Assembly (NCBI GenBank): GCA_029243385.1 | Contig: JAQWSC010000006.1 | Location: 1-64,000, forward strand | Source: Flavobacteriaceae bacterium | GTDB lineage: Bacteria > Bacteroidota > Bacteroidia > Flavobacteriales > Flavobacteriaceae | Direction: 5' to 3' | DNA length: 64,000 bases | Program-made: the position numbers and the translations under genes | Shown here: piece by piece, positions 35,959 through 44,878 of the stretch | Position numbering within the stretch: position 1 is the first letter of the stretch | How the letters are laid out: the number at the start of each line of letters is the position of its first letter | Notes under the pieces: model-generated | What the model was told of the DNA's origin: nothing | What the model saw: only the letters and a program-made list of their open reading frames with translations | Databases searched by the model: none

Positions 35959-36665
35959 TGAGTATGAACAAAAAAGATCATCAATTGGCTCAACAAATTT
36001 ATTTGTATTTGGCAGCCTTATTTATCACTTCCTTAGTCGTCTCCAATTTGATTTTTCAAAAGTTTTTCTACTGGTATCCGTTCGAGTGGGAAATTTTTGG
36101 GTTTTCCATGTTTGAACTTTCGGTGGGGATTTTGCCGTATCCCATTACTTTTTTAATTACCGATTTGATTTCTGAAATTTATGGCCAAAAAAAGGCCAAT
36201 CAAGTGGTGGTTGCTGGTATTTTTGCTTCGTTTTTTTCAATGGCCATTGTTCTTGTTGCCAATGAAATGCCTGCTTTGGGAACATCACCCGTTAATGACG
36301 AAGTGTTTTCTCAGGTATTTTCGTTATCGCCCATCGCAGTTTTGGCATCTATGTTGGCTTATTTGTTTGCGCAGTTTATTGATATCAGAATTTATCATTT
36401 TTGGAAACGCTACACCGCCGGGAAAAAGCTTTGGTTACGCAATAACTTTTCTACCTTTTCATCTCAATTCATTGATACTTTTACGGTAGTTTTACTGCTT
36501 TCGCTATTTGGCGTTTTGCCCTGGAGCATGTTTTGGGGGCTGATTTTGTCAGGAGTTGTTTTCAAAATAGGTGTCGCCCTATTTGACACTCCATTGCTTT
36601 ATCTTTTTGTTGGAATGTTTCGCAAGCGATTTCAATTGAAAGCTGGCGAGGAAATTCAATTATAA
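35958..36665 (+). CDS. VUT/YhhQ-family queuosine precursor transporter
   Basis: A 235-residue inner-membrane protein with about six hydrophobic spans. The family hallmark regions LPYPITFLITDLISEIYGQKKA and WLRNNFSTFSSQFIDTFTVV are clear. Family members (E. coli YhhQ) take up queuosine precursors for tRNA modification. Co-translation with sppA is implied by the TAATG overlap; a second ATG lies two codons further in. The link to SppA is positional, not functional as far as I know. Confidence 0.9.
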   Translation: MSMNKKDHQLAQQIYLYLAALFITSLVVSNLIFQKFFYWYPFEWEIFGFSMFELSVGILPYPITFLITDLISEIYGQKKANQVVVAGIFASFFSMAIVLVANEMPALGTSPVNDEVFSQVFSLSPIAVLASMLAYLFAQFIDIRIYHFWKRYTAGKKLWLRNNFSTFSSQFIDTFTVVLLLSLFGVLPWSMFWGLILSGVVFKIGVALFDTPLLYLFVGMFRKRFQLKAGEEIQL

Positions 36666-36670
36666 GCATA

Positions 36671-36740
36671 AAAAAAAATGAAACCAGCCACAATACACGT
36701 AGCTCGGAAAGCCACGGCTGTTGCTGATTTCATTTGTTGA
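36671..36740. ncRNA. Structured element with a possible 20-codon ORF
   Basis: A long-range stem pairs aaatgaaaccagc (36676-36688) with gctgatttcattt (36723-36735): 12 pairs with one mismatch and a 34-base internal region that can form a second, weaker hairpin. Read leftward the stem is followed by eight T residues, so it may be the terminator of the DUF2797 gene with an unusually large loop. Read rightward, a 20-codon ORF (36678-36740, MKPATIHVARK...) starts inside the left arm. A small RNA, a terminator and a micro-ORF are all possible; I cannot decide between them. Confidence 0.4.
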
Positions 36741-36832
36741 GAAGTTGATTATTGAGTTAAAAACAATAATAGCGCTCTCTTTACTGTTTTCATTGTATTG
36801 CTTCTAAAATTATTAGAATAAATTTAAAAAAA

Positions 36833-37621
36833 TTACATAGAAAAACTCGTCAAAAGCCCTTCATTACTGCGTATGTTAAAAACTGTTTGGTCTTCAAAAA
36901 TTAAATACTGTCCTTTAATTCCGACCAATTTTCCTTTGTAACGCGTTGCTTTTTCCAGATTCAAACTTTTAACTTTTTGGGGATAGCTTTTTACGGGAAA
37001 TTGAAGATGCAAAGGTTTCGTGTTTCGAACAATATAGGGTTTGACCTCTTTGGGTAGATACTCCAAAGATTGGTCTTTTGCTTCTTGCAGGTCTATTGTC
37101 AATTCGCTTTGTTGAAGCATTTGACGCCAATTGGTTTTATCCGCATAATGTGTCTTTAGAGCGACTTCTGTAATCCCTGCCAAATACCGATTGGGAGCTT
37201 CAATGATGGGAATAGCCGAGGTAGCTCCTTGATCAATCCAACGAGTTGGGATTTGTGATTTTCGAGTAACTCCAACTTTCAAATTGCTAGAAACCGCCAA
37301 ATAAACAACATGGGGTTGCAGCTGTACCTTTTTTTCAAAGGCTAAATCTCGATCTTCAATATCAAGATGTGCTTTACTGAGTTCGGGGCGCATAATCCAG
37401 TCTCCTGTACTGGGGATTTCAAAAAAACAATTTCTACAAAATCCTTGTCTAAAAATAGGCTTTGACAAATGACAATTCAAGCACTGGTATCCAAAAAACT
37501 CAATCTCTACCTCTTTTCCTAACAAAGCATTTATATGAAGAAACTCTTTATCGAACTCCAAGTAGTATTGAATAGGCGCATCATAATGAGATTTCATTTT
37601 TGTCAAAACTCCTTGAAACAT
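36833..37621 (-). CDS. DUF2797-family zinc-finger protein
   Basis: A 262-residue cytosolic protein of the DUF2797 family, function unknown. Four cysteines (Cys47, Cys50, Cys62, Cys65 in CLNCHLSKP and GFCRNCFF) form a likely zinc site. The central part, VVYLAVSSNLKVGVTR...RWIDQGA, resembles the layout of GIY-YIG-type nuclease folds, followed by a helical region (EVALKTHYADKTNWRQML). The C-terminal end (YKGKLVGIKGQYLIFED) looks like a small beta barrel. These features suggest a nucleic-acid role, but that is only a resemblance. It is divergent from the GH3-type gene, with 47 bases between the starts. Confidence 0.82.
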   Translation of the reverse strand: MFQGVLTKMKSHYDAPIQYYLEFDKEFLHINALLGKEVEIEFFGYQCLNCHLSKPIFRQGFCRNCFFEIPSTGDWIMRPELSKAHLDIEDRDLAFEKKVQLQPHVVYLAVSSNLKVGVTRKSQIPTRWIDQGATSAIPIIEAPNRYLAGITEVALKTHYADKTNWRQMLQQSELTIDLQEAKDQSLEYLPKEVKPYIVRNTKPLHLQFPVKSYPQKVKSLNLEKATRYKGKLVGIKGQYLIFEDQTVFNIRSNEGLLTSFSM

Positions 37622-37668
37622 ATTCGTAATTTTTAGTTACTTTTATTTTTTTTTAAAGATACCAAAAA

Positions 37669-39186
37669 ATGCCTATACCCCTGTTCAATTCTATCCTTTC
37701 CTGGTTTTTGAAAAAGCGCATACACCAAATAGAGCTTTTTTTAAAGTATCCCAACGAACTACAAAGTGAAGTTCTTCGAAAACTTCTCAGCGCTGCTAGG
37801 AATACTGAAATTGGAAAAAAGTATGGGTTTGAGAGTATCAACAATTACGAAACTTTTGCGGAGCGAGTTCCCTTATGTCGATATGAAGATATTGTACCAC
37901 TTATTGAGCGTGCTCGAAAAGGCGAGCAAAATATTTTTTGGAATACTCCTATTAAATGGTTTGCAAAATCGAGCGGAACTACCAATGCACAAAGCAAATA
38001 CATTCCAGTAAGCACCGAATCTCTTGACGACTGCCATTTTAAGGCAGGAAAAGACATGTTGAGTCTTTATATCAATAACAATGAAAATTCACAGCTTTTT
38101 TCGGGCAAAGGATTGCGATTGGGCGGAAGTAAGAAGCTGTACGAAAGCAACAACACTTACTTTGGAGATTTGTCTGCCATTATCATTGACAATTTACCGC
38201 TTTGGGCCGAATTAGTCAGTACTCCTAGCAATGATGTGTCGCTAATGAGTGACTGGGAGGTAAAAATGAATATGATTGTTAACGAAACTATTCAAGAAGA
38301 TGTGACCAGTTTGGCAGGAGTTCCATCATGGATGATGGTTTTGCTAACTACCGTTTTAGAAAAAACAGGAAAGTCACATATTTTGGAAGTTTGGAAAAAT
38401 CTTGAAGTATATTTTCATGGCGGAGTGAGTTTTGAGCCCTACCGTGAGGCATACGAAAAGTTAATGCCCAAATCTGAATTCAATTATTACGAAATCTACA
38501 ACGCCTCAGAAGGTTTTTTTGGAATCCAAGATCAAAATCATTCCAATGAGCTTCTGTTGATGTTGGACTATGGTATTTTTTACGAATTCATTCCTATGAA
38601 AACGTTTGAAACAGCCAGTCAAAAAGCTGTTCGGCTCTCCGATGTCGAATTGCATACTCAATATGCCGTTGTAATTTCTACCAATGCGGGATTGTGGAGG
38701 TATTTAATTGGAGACACCGTCCGGTTCACATCTCTTAATCCGTATCGATTTAAGGTATCTGGACGCACCAAGCATCACATTAATGTTTTTGGAGAAGAAT
38801 TGATGATTGAAAATACAGATCGCGGACTGGCTGAAGTGAGTAAACTTCACGATGTTACAATCATTGACTACACTGTGGGACCTGTTTTTATGAAAGATAA
38901 AAACAAAGGAGGTCACGAATGGATTATCGAATTTAAAACACCTCCAAAAGACATCGCTCTTTTTGCCAAGCAACTTGATGAAGAATTGCAAAAACTAAAT
39001 TCCGATTACCAAGCCAAAAGGGACATGAATATTACACTAAACCCACTAAAAGTTCATCTAGCACGACCATCACTCTTTTACGATTGGTTGAAAAAAAAGG
39101 AGAAATTAGGAGGACAACACAAGGTTCCTCGATTGTCAAACGAACGAAAATTTTTAGAAGATTTACTTACAATGAATCAGTCCTAA
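37669..39186 (+). CDS. GH3-family (auxin-responsive-type) acyl-adenylating enzyme
   Basis: A 505-residue member of the GH3 family named for plant auxin-responsive enzymes such as JAR1 (not the glycosidase GH3). These enzymes adenylate a carboxylate and join it to an amino acid. The P-loop-like [19 protein letters not shown] matches the ATP-binding motif, [13 protein letters not shown] is motif 2, and the [10 protein letters not shown] segment binds ATP. The C-terminal domain ([18 protein letters not shown]) closes over the active site. Bacterial members are common in Bacteroidota, but their substrates are largely unknown. It runs convergent to clpX, and the stop codons overlap in a CTAA. Confidence 0.88.
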   Translation: MPIPLFNSILSWFLKKRIHQIELFLKYPNELQSEVLRKLLSAARNTEIGKKYGFESINNYETFAERVPLCRYEDIVPLIERARKGEQNIFWNTPIKWFAKSSGTTNAQSKYIPVSTESLDDCHFKAGKDMLSLYINNNENSQLFSGKGLRLGGSKKLYESNNTYFGDLSAIIIDNLPLWAELVSTPSNDVSLMSDWEVKMNMIVNETIQEDVTSLAGVPSWMMVLLTTVLEKTGKSHILEVWKNLEVYFHGGVSFEPYREAYEKLMPKSEFNYYEIYNASEGFFGIQDQNHSNELLLMLDYGIFYEFIPMKTFETASQKAVRLSDVELHTQYAVVISTNAGLWRYLIGDTVRFTSLNPYRFKVSGRTKHHINVFGEELMIENTDRGLAEVSKLHDVTIIDYTVGPVFMKDKNKGGHEWIIEFKTPPKDIALFAKQLDEELQKLNSDYQAKRDMNITLNPLKVHLARPSLFYDWLKKKEKLGGQHKVPRLSNERKFLEDLLTMNQS

Positions 39187-40415
39187 GAAACGGCTTTTAA
39201 CTGATTTAATTTGGATTTATTCAACTTTGAGAGTACGTAGTTTTTATCTACTTTCAGTTGGGTTTGGTCGGTTCCTGGAAGCTCAAACATAGCGTCAGTC
39301 AAAACCGCCTCACACAAAGACCGTAACCCTCGAGCTCCTAACTTATATTCAATAGCTTTATCTACGATAGTTTCCAAAGCAGAATGGGTAATTGAAAATG
39401 CAATTTCATCCATTTCAAACAACTTTTCATATTGCTTGATAATAGCATTTTTGGGCTGAGTAAGAATGGCTAGAAGAGTCATTTTATCCAGCGGATTCAT
39501 ATGAGTTAGCACAGGCAATCTTCCTATAATTTCAGGAATCAGACCAAAATCCTTCAAATCCGTTGGAATGATGTATTGAAGCAAATTACCTTGATCGTAA
39601 CTGACTTCTGCTTTGGATGTGTTGTAACCCACAGACTGCATATTGAGTCGCTTGGAAATATGACGATCGATTCCATCAAAAGCACCTCCTGCAATAAACA
39701 ATATATTTTCGGTATTGACTTCAATAAACTTTTGATCAGGATGTTTTCTTCCTCCTTTGGGCGGGACATTGACTACCGTACCCTCAAGGAGTTTTAACAA
39801 GGCTTGTTGGACGCCTTCTCCAGAAACATCTCGTGTAATGGATGGATTGTCGCTTTTTCGCGCAATTTTATCCACCTCATCAATAAAAACAATTCCATGT
39901 TGGGCTTTTTCCAAATCGTAATCAGCCGCTTGTAATAAACGAGTTAAAATGCTCTCAACATCTTCGCCTACATATCCGGCTTCGGTAAGAACAGTAGCAT
40001 CAACAATGGCTAAAGGAACATTTAGCATGCGAGCAATGGTTTTGGCCATAAGCGTTTTACCAGTTCCGGTTTCACCCACCATCAAAATATTGCTTTTTTG
40101 AATCTCTATATCTTCTTTGTTTTGTGGCTGCAGCAGTCGTTTGTAGTGATTGTAAACAGCGACAGAAAGCACTCGTTTGGTCACATCTTGACCGATGATA
40201 TATTCATCAAGAAACGTTTTAATTTCGACTGGTTTTTTGAGAATCAAATCTTTTGAAAGCGATGCTTCCGATTCTTGTGAAGATTCTTCCAAAACGATTC
40301 CATTGGCTTGCTCAATACAACGGTCACAAATATGAGCGTCCAATCCTGCTATTAACAGGCTAGTTTCTGCTTTTTTTCTTCCACAAAAAGAGCATATAAG
40401 TTCTTCGTTGTTCAT
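39183..40415 (-). CDS. clpX: ATP-dependent Clp protease unfoldase subunit ClpX
   Basis: A 410-residue AAA+ unfoldase that feeds tagged proteins to ClpP. The N-terminal zinc domain has Cys pairs in CSFCGRKK and CDRC. The AAA+ core shows Walker [10 protein letters not shown], pore loop GYVGED, Walker [11 protein letters not shown], the [21 protein letters not shown] segment and sensor 2 GARGLRSL. All expected motifs are present and the length is normal. It lies 13 bases after clpP, the conserved tig-clpP-clpX order. Confidence 0.98.
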   Translation of the reverse strand: MNNEELICSFCGRKKAETSLLIAGLDAHICDRCIEQANGIVLEESSQESEASLSKDLILKKPVEIKTFLDEYIIGQDVTKRVLSVAVYNHYKRLLQPQNKEDIEIQKSNILMVGETGTGKTLMAKTIARMLNVPLAIVDATVLTEAGYVGEDVESILTRLLQAADYDLEKAQHGIVFIDEVDKIARKSDNPSITRDVSGEGVQQALLKLLEGTVVNVPPKGGRKHPDQKFIEVNTENILFIAGGAFDGIDRHISKRLNMQSVGYNTSKAEVSYDQGNLLQYIIPTDLKDFGLIPEIIGRLPVLTHMNPLDKMTLLAILTQPKNAIIKQYEKLFEMDEIAFSITHSALETIVDKAIEYKLGARGLRSLCEAVLTDAMFELPGTDQTQLKVDKNYVLSKLNKSKLNQLKAVS

Positions 40416-40428
40416 TGTATTGGGATAT

Positions 40429-41088
40429 TTAGCTTTTGGTCAAAATTTCATCAATCATTCCATATTTTTTGGCCTCATTGGCTTTCATCCAATAATCACG
40501 ATCACTATCGTCATAGACTTTATCGTAGTCTTGACCGGAATGATTTGCAATAATTTCGTACAATTCTTTCTTTAACTTTAAAATTTCTCGCGCTGTAATT
40601 TCAATATCCGAAGCTTGACCTTGAGCGCCACCTAAGGGTTGATGAATCATTACGCGTGAGTGTGTAAGTCCCGAACGTTTTCCTTTTTCACCTGCACAAA
40701 GCAATACAGCTGCCATTGAAGCGGCAATACCTGTACAAATGGTAGCCACATTGGGCTGAATAAATTGCATAGTATCGTATATTCCAAGTCCAGCATACAC
40801 GCCTCCACCTGGAGAATTAATGTAGATTTGAATGTCTTTGCTTTTATCAACACTTTCCAAAAACAATAATTGCGCTTGAATAATATTGGCTATGGAATCG
40901 TTAATAGCAGTCCCTAAAAATATAATACGATCCATCATCAATCTGGAAAAAACATCCATTTGAGCAACGTTCATTTGACGTTCCTCAATAATATAAGGTG
41001 TCATGCTACTAATCAATTGGTCGTAGTACATGGAATTTACTCCGTGCTCTTGGGTCGCAAATTTTTTAAATTCATTTCCGTAATCCAT
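40429..41088 (-). CDS. clpP: ATP-dependent Clp protease proteolytic subunit ClpP
   Basis: A 219-residue serine peptidase that forms the tetradecameric chamber served by ClpX. The catalytic triad is Ser124 ([11 protein letters not shown]), His149 ([11 protein letters not shown]) and Asp198 (DSDRDYW). [18 protein letters not shown] is the family signature near the oxyanion strand. A short N-terminal stretch before the conserved core probably includes the processed propeptide. It follows tig by 74 bases and is likely in the same transcript, though a weak hairpin lies between. Confidence 0.98.
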   Translation of the reverse strand: MDYGNEFKKFATQEHGVNSMYYDQLISSMTPYIIEERQMNVAQMDVFSRLMMDRIIFLGTAINDSIANIIQAQLLFLESVDKSKDIQIYINSPGGGVYAGLGIYDTMQFIQPNVATICTGIAASMAAVLLCAGEKGKRSGLTHSRVMIHQPLGGAQGQASDIEITAREILKLKKELYEIIANHSGQDYDKVYDDSDRDYWMKANEAKKYGMIDEILTKS

Positions 41089-41116
41089 ATAAAATAGTAT
41101 TAAAAGTCAATTATTT

Positions 41117-41134
41117 AAAGGGTTGAAACCCTAA
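41117..41134 (-). terminator. Weak hairpin between tig and clpP
   Basis: A short palindrome agggtt-ga-aaccct (arms 41119-41124 and 41127-41132) lies 30 bases past the tig stop. Read leftward it is followed by an AT-rich but not T-pure run. It may partly terminate or act as an mRNA processing site. A full terminator is doubtful. Confidence 0.3.
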
Positions 41135-41162
41135 ATATACTAAAAATTAGCCCGCAATGTAC

Positions 41163-42488
41163 TTATTTTTTATAAGCCTCTTTAACAAACTGATCGTATG
41201 TCGTCTTTTTTTCTTTGAGTTTGGCCTCTGATTTGAAAAGATCGATAAGTTTTTGACTCATCATTTGATCCGACAAACGCTTTACCTCATCTTGATTAGA
41301 AAGAATACGAGCTGCGATGTTTTCGAGTTCGCTTTCTTCAGGATTGAGTTGTCCAAATTGCGCCATTTGAGTTTTAATCATTCCTTTAGAATATTCTTTT
41401 AATTCTTCAAATGTAACTTGGAGGTTGTGCTCAGAAACAAGTTTTCCTTCAATAAGTTGGTATCGCAAACCTTTTTCTGATTTTTCATATTCGGCGGCAG
41501 CCTCCTCTTCTGTAAGAGGATTTTCTCCAGCTGTTTGAATCCATTTCTTTAAAAACTCAGCGGGTAAATCAAATTTTGTGTTTTCCAACAAGGATTCTGT
41601 TACGTCATTTAACAGTTTTTGATCGGATTGAGAAGCAAATTGCTTTTCTGCATCTTCTTTCAATTTATCTCTTAAATCTGTTACTGTTTTAACAACGTCT
41701 TTTCCGAAAAGTTTATCAAAAAGCTCCTGATCCAAGTCAGCAGGTTCTCTAAGATTGATTTCTTCAATGGTAAACTGCACGTCAATATTGAGTCCGTGAG
41801 CCGCATCGTGTTCAACTTTCAAATGCTTCACAAGATCGTGATCGTCTTCAAACAAGCCTTTGGTTTTAAGCGTTACTACATCTCCTACTTTGGCTCCCAA
41901 AAATAGTTTTGAGTTCTTTTTGCCCTTAAGGTTTTTTAATTCAATAGTGGATTTGTTGTCAATGTCGGCGTCTTCGTTGGAAAACGTTCCAGTGACTTCT
42001 GAGTCACTCCCAATTTCATTTTGAGACACTAACTTTCCGTATTGTTTTTGAATGTTTTCCAATTGATCGTCAATCATTTTATCATCAGCTTGAATGATAT
42101 AATGTGTAATCGCTTTTTTGAATTTTAGATTGATGTCGAATTCGGGAGACAATCCCAATTCAAATGCAAATGAAAGTGTTTCTGCTTCCCAGTCCAAATC
42201 ATCTTGCGCTTGAGGAAGCGGGTTTCCAAGAATCGCCAGCTTTTCTTCGGTCAAATAATCATTGAGTGATTTTTGAAGAAGTTTATTTACTTCATCAGCA
42301 ACAATGGCTTTACCGTATTGTTTCTTAATCAAGCCCATAGGAACCAAGCCCTTTCTAAAGCCTGGAATATTGGCTGTTTTCCGGTAATTTTGCATGACTT
42401 TCTGAACATCTTCATCATAATCTGCTTTGTCAATGTCAATAGTAATCATTGCGTTCAAAGCGTTTACATCTTTTCTTGTAACTTTCAT
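41163..42488 (-). CDS. tig: Trigger factor, ribosome-bound chaperone
   Basis: A 441-residue chaperone that meets nascent chains at the ribosome exit. The N-terminal domain (about 1-115) contains a ribosome-binding region close to the usual signature (KTANIPGFRKGLVPMGLIKKQYG). The middle PPIase-like region (about 150-245) is divergent, as in many Bacteroidota. The C-terminal arms (250-441) are helical and end with EEAYKK-like basic residues. Its promoter is one of the best in the window, and clpP and clpX follow it in the conserved order. Confidence 0.94.
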   Translation of the reverse strand: MKVTRKDVNALNAMITIDIDKADYDEDVQKVMQNYRKTANIPGFRKGLVPMGLIKKQYGKAIVADEVNKLLQKSLNDYLTEEKLAILGNPLPQAQDDLDWEAETLSFAFELGLSPEFDINLKFKKAITHYIIQADDKMIDDQLENIQKQYGKLVSQNEIGSDSEVTGTFSNEDADIDNKSTIELKNLKGKKNSKLFLGAKVGDVVTLKTKGLFEDDHDLVKHLKVEHDAAHGLNIDVQFTIEEINLREPADLDQELFDKLFGKDVVKTVTDLRDKLKEDAEKQFASQSDQKLLNDVTESLLENTKFDLPAEFLKKWIQTAGENPLTEEEAAAEYEKSEKGLRYQLIEGKLVSEHNLQVTFEELKEYSKGMIKTQMAQFGQLNPEESELENIAARILSNQDEVKRLSDQMMSQKLIDLFKSEAKLKEKKTTYDQFVKEAYKK

Positions 42489-42581
42489 TTCTGTTTTTAT
42501 TTTTTAACTATGAAATAATCTCAGGAATTACTCGAAGAACAAAAGTCATCTATTCAATTTGATCTTCTTAAATTCAGTCGG

Positions 42582-42612
42582 CAAAAATAGGGTATTTTAA
42601 TTGGGGTAGCAA
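42582..42612 (-). promoter_or_regulatory. Promoter of tig (tig-clpP-clpX)
   Basis: Read leftward: -33 TTG at 42612-42610, a 20-base spacer, then TATTTTTG at 42589-42582, an exact TAnnTTTG. About 85 bases of leader follow to the ATG. The -33 box lies in one arm of a 6-bp inverted repeat (caagtt 42610-42615, aacttg 42622-42627), which could be a regulatory site. Confidence 0.6.
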
Positions 42613-42639
42613 GTTTTTAAGAACTTGATTTTGGGGGCG

Positions 42640-43416
42640 TTATTTCTCCTTTTTAATTAAAAAATGATAGGTTTTTTCATAAAACTGCACAGGATTCTCG
42701 GCATGAAGCCAATGTCCTGCATTTTGGATGGTTTGAATGGTTGCATTTGGGAAATGCTGTTTCAAATGGATGGAGTCCGCATCAGTTATGTAATCTGAAT
42801 TTTCTCCTTTTAAAAATAACGCAGAACCCTCAAAGAAATACGAACTGGGCATTGCTTCTCCCACTGCTTCGGCTTTTTGGGAAAGCACCGATATATTGGC
42901 ACGAAGTCCCAGGCTGTTTTTGGTTTTCCAATAAAGATTTTTTAACAAAAATTGACGCACTCCTACCTCGGAAATGTAACTCTGTAACTCGGTGTCGGCT
43001 TGCTTTCGAGAAGAAATGGTGTCAAAATCCAAAGCGGTCAATCCTTTTAAAATTTTTTGGTGATGAGGAGGATAGTATTTGGGAGCAATGTCCGCAATCA
43101 CCAATTTCTCTACCCTATTGGAATATTTGCCTGCATAGAACATGGCTGTTTTTCCACCCATTGAATGGCCCAACAGATGAAATTTACTTAGGCCCATATG
43201 CACTGCATAGCGCTCCAAATCATCTGCCATTAGATCGTATGAAAACTCTGAACTGTGAAAACTTTTTCCATGATTTCGCTGATCAATCAAATGCACTTCA
43301 AAACCGCTATTTGAAATATTTTTGGCGAATGTTTTCCAATTATCAGACATCCCTAAAAAACCGTGAAGTATCAGCAAGGGTTGTCCAGATCCAAATTGTG
43401 TGGCATGCAAAATCAT
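42640..43416 (-). CDS. Alpha/beta hydrolase, YbfF/ABHD11-like esterase
   Basis: A 258-residue cytosolic alpha/beta-fold hydrolase. The nucleophile is Ser85 in LLGHSMGGKTAMF. The oxyanion segment is ILHGFLGMSDNW, RNHGKS follows it, and the catalytic His is in NAGHWLHAENP. This pattern matches YbfF-type acyl esterases; the natural substrate is unknown. The ATG at 43416 overlaps the pdxJ stop as ATGA, which decides the start: an upstream in-frame codon would add 21 residues from inside pdxJ. It is translationally coupled to pdxJ. Confidence 0.9.
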   Translation of the reverse strand: MILHATQFGSGQPLLILHGFLGMSDNWKTFAKNISNSGFEVHLIDQRNHGKSFHSSEFSYDLMADDLERYAVHMGLSKFHLLGHSMGGKTAMFYAGKYSNRVEKLVIADIAPKYYPPHHQKILKGLTALDFDTISSRKQADTELQSYISEVGVRQFLLKNLYWKTKNSLGLRANISVLSQKAEAVGEAMPSSYFFEGSALFLKGENSDYITDADSIHLKQHFPNATIQTIQNAGHWLHAENPVQFYEKTYHFLIKKEK

Positions 43417-44129
43417 GCTTTCAATTTGCTTAAGTATTGACCAATGACATTTTCCAATCCATAATAAAGCGATTCGCAAATTAGGGCGTGTCCAATCGAA
43501 ACTTCTAGTAAACCAGGAACTTCTTTTGCAAAAAATGCAATATTCTCAAGGCTCAAATCATGACCGGCATTCAAACCCAATCCTATTTTTTGAGCCAAAA
43601 CGGCAGCATCTACAAAGGGCTGAATTCCCGAAAGGTTTCCGAGTTGCTGTTGGTGAGCATAGGACTCCGTATACAACTCAATACGATCGGAGCCTGTTTG
43701 TTTAGCCCCTTCAATTTGTTCCAACACAGGATCTACAAAAATAGAAGTTCGTATGCCGTTTCGTTGAAACTCTGCAATGACTTCAGACAAAAAACTGTGA
43801 TGTTTTAAGGTATCCCATCCTGCATTCGAAGTAATCGCATCCTCGGCATCAGGAACCAAGGTAACTTGCGTAGGTTTTACTTCGAGAACCAAATCAACAA
43901 ATGCTGGATTGGGATTGCCTTCAATGTTGTATTCTGTTCGAATTATTTTTGGTAAATCTCGTGCATCTTGATAGCGAATGTGTCGCTGATCTGGACGAGG
44001 ATGTACCGTAATTCCTTGTGCTCCATAATCCTGAATATCCGACGCAACCGACAACAAATCGGGGTTGTTTCCTCCTCTTGCATTTCGAAGAGTTGCAATT
44101 TTATTAATATTGACACTTAATTTTGTCAT
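43413..44129 (-). CDS. pdxJ: Pyridoxine 5'-phosphate synthase PdxJ
   Basis: A 238-residue TIM-barrel enzyme that condenses 3-amino-2-oxopropyl phosphate with deoxyxylulose 5-phosphate to make pyridoxine 5'-phosphate, the last ring-forming step of the DXP-dependent B6 pathway. Signature segments are LSVNINKIATLRNARGG, GITVHPRPDQRHI, VTLVPDAEDAITS, RIELYTE, and GLNAGHDLSLEN. All are intact and the length is normal. A TATTTTTG box lies 14 bases ahead of its ATG. The alpha/beta hydrolase gene follows with a 4-base overlap. Confidence 0.97.
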   Translation of the reverse strand: MTKLSVNINKIATLRNARGGNNPDLLSVASDIQDYGAQGITVHPRPDQRHIRYQDARDLPKIIRTEYNIEGNPNPAFVDLVLEVKPTQVTLVPDAEDAITSNAGWDTLKHHSFLSEVIAEFQRNGIRTSIFVDPVLEQIEGAKQTGSDRIELYTESYAHQQQLGNLSGIQPFVDAAVLAQKIGLGLNAGHDLSLENIAFFAKEVPGLLEVSIGHALICESLYYGLENVIGQYLSKLKA

Positions 44130-44143
44130 GGTAGGTTTTTTTA

Positions 44144-44151
44144 CAAAAATA
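44144..44151 (-). promoter_or_regulatory. Candidate -7 box (TATTTTTG) of pdxJ
   Basis: An exact TAnnTTTG read leftward, 14 bases from the pdxJ ATG at 44129. No TTG lies at -33. The region is shared with the start of the divergent CBS gene. Confidence 0.45.
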
Positions 44152-44214
44152 TATATTTACCTTACAATTTTGTCACTTATTTTAACTAATTTGCATTGAA
44201 GTAAAATCAAACCT

Positions 44215-44868
44215 GTGAACATCAAATTCGAAAAAAAACCCTGTTTATCATTAATGCCTTCAATGACCTTATTGGAAACCAAGGGTGTTTTTTTGAAAAT
44301 GAATGTTTCCCACCTTCCTGTAGTTCAAGAGGGTCTTTTTGTAGGGGCGCTTTCCCTTGATATGATAGAGGGCTTGAATGAAACATCGCTGCTTGAAAAT
44401 TATATTTCGCATCTTGAGCCCATTTATGTGAAAGAGGCTACACATTGGATGGAAGTGTTTCAAGTTATGCAGCAACATTCTTGCAACTACATTGCTGTTT
44501 TGAATGATTTAGGTGCTGTTGTTCAAACCTATCACCTTAAAGATGTTTTAGAACAATTACACAACACTCCTTTTGTTAATGAAAAAGGAGATGTTATAGT
44601 AATAACTGCGAATGTTACTGATTTTAGTCTGTCTAAAATTACTCAAATTATTGAAGCTCATCAAGGAACCGTATTGGGTATGTTGGTAGAAAATCAGAAT
44701 CCGTCTTCTACTCAAATTTTTATGAAATTACAAACGGATGATTTTAACAACACGTGCTTAAGTTTACGAAGATATGGATACAATGTTCTAACATCACAAA
44801 CAGAAAAACATTCCCATTCTGAATTTGAAGCACAAATTGATTATTTAAAAAAATACATATTTATTTAA
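44215..44868 (+). CDS. CBS-domain protein with C-terminal ACT-like region
   Basis: A 217-residue cytosolic protein. A pair of CBS motifs covers about 10-125 (MTLLETKGVFLKMNVSHLPV; WMEVFQVMQQHSCNYIAVL); such pairs bind adenosine nucleotides. Residues about 130-215 look like an ACT-type regulatory fold (VIVITANVTDFSLSKITQII, RRYGYNVL). The start is a GTG giving MNIKFEKK; a later ATG at 44254 would cut the first CBS strand. It lies 10 bases before nadK, an arrangement common in Flavobacteriia as I recall, so it may sense or modulate nucleotide or NAD status. No direct evidence supports that. Confidence 0.82.
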   Translation: MNIKFEKKPCLSLMPSMTLLETKGVFLKMNVSHLPVVQEGLFVGALSLDMIEGLNETSLLENYISHLEPIYVKEATHWMEVFQVMQQHSCNYIAVLNDLGAVVQTYHLKDVLEQLHNTPFVNEKGDVIVITANVTDFSLSKITQIIEAHQGTVLGMLVENQNPSSTQIFMKLQTDDFNNTCLSLRRYGYNVLTSQTEKHSHSEFEAQIDYLKKYIFI

Positions 44869-44878
44869 ACTATTCTTT

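Noticed and set aside
42741-43433. 230-codon ORF on the plus strand
   Set aside because: It is antisense to the alpha/beta hydrolase gene, has unnatural composition and no recognisable motif.
43417-43479. Upstream start for the alpha/beta hydrolase
   Set aside because: It would lie inside pdxJ; the ATGA overlap at 43413-43416 gives a conserved-looking start.
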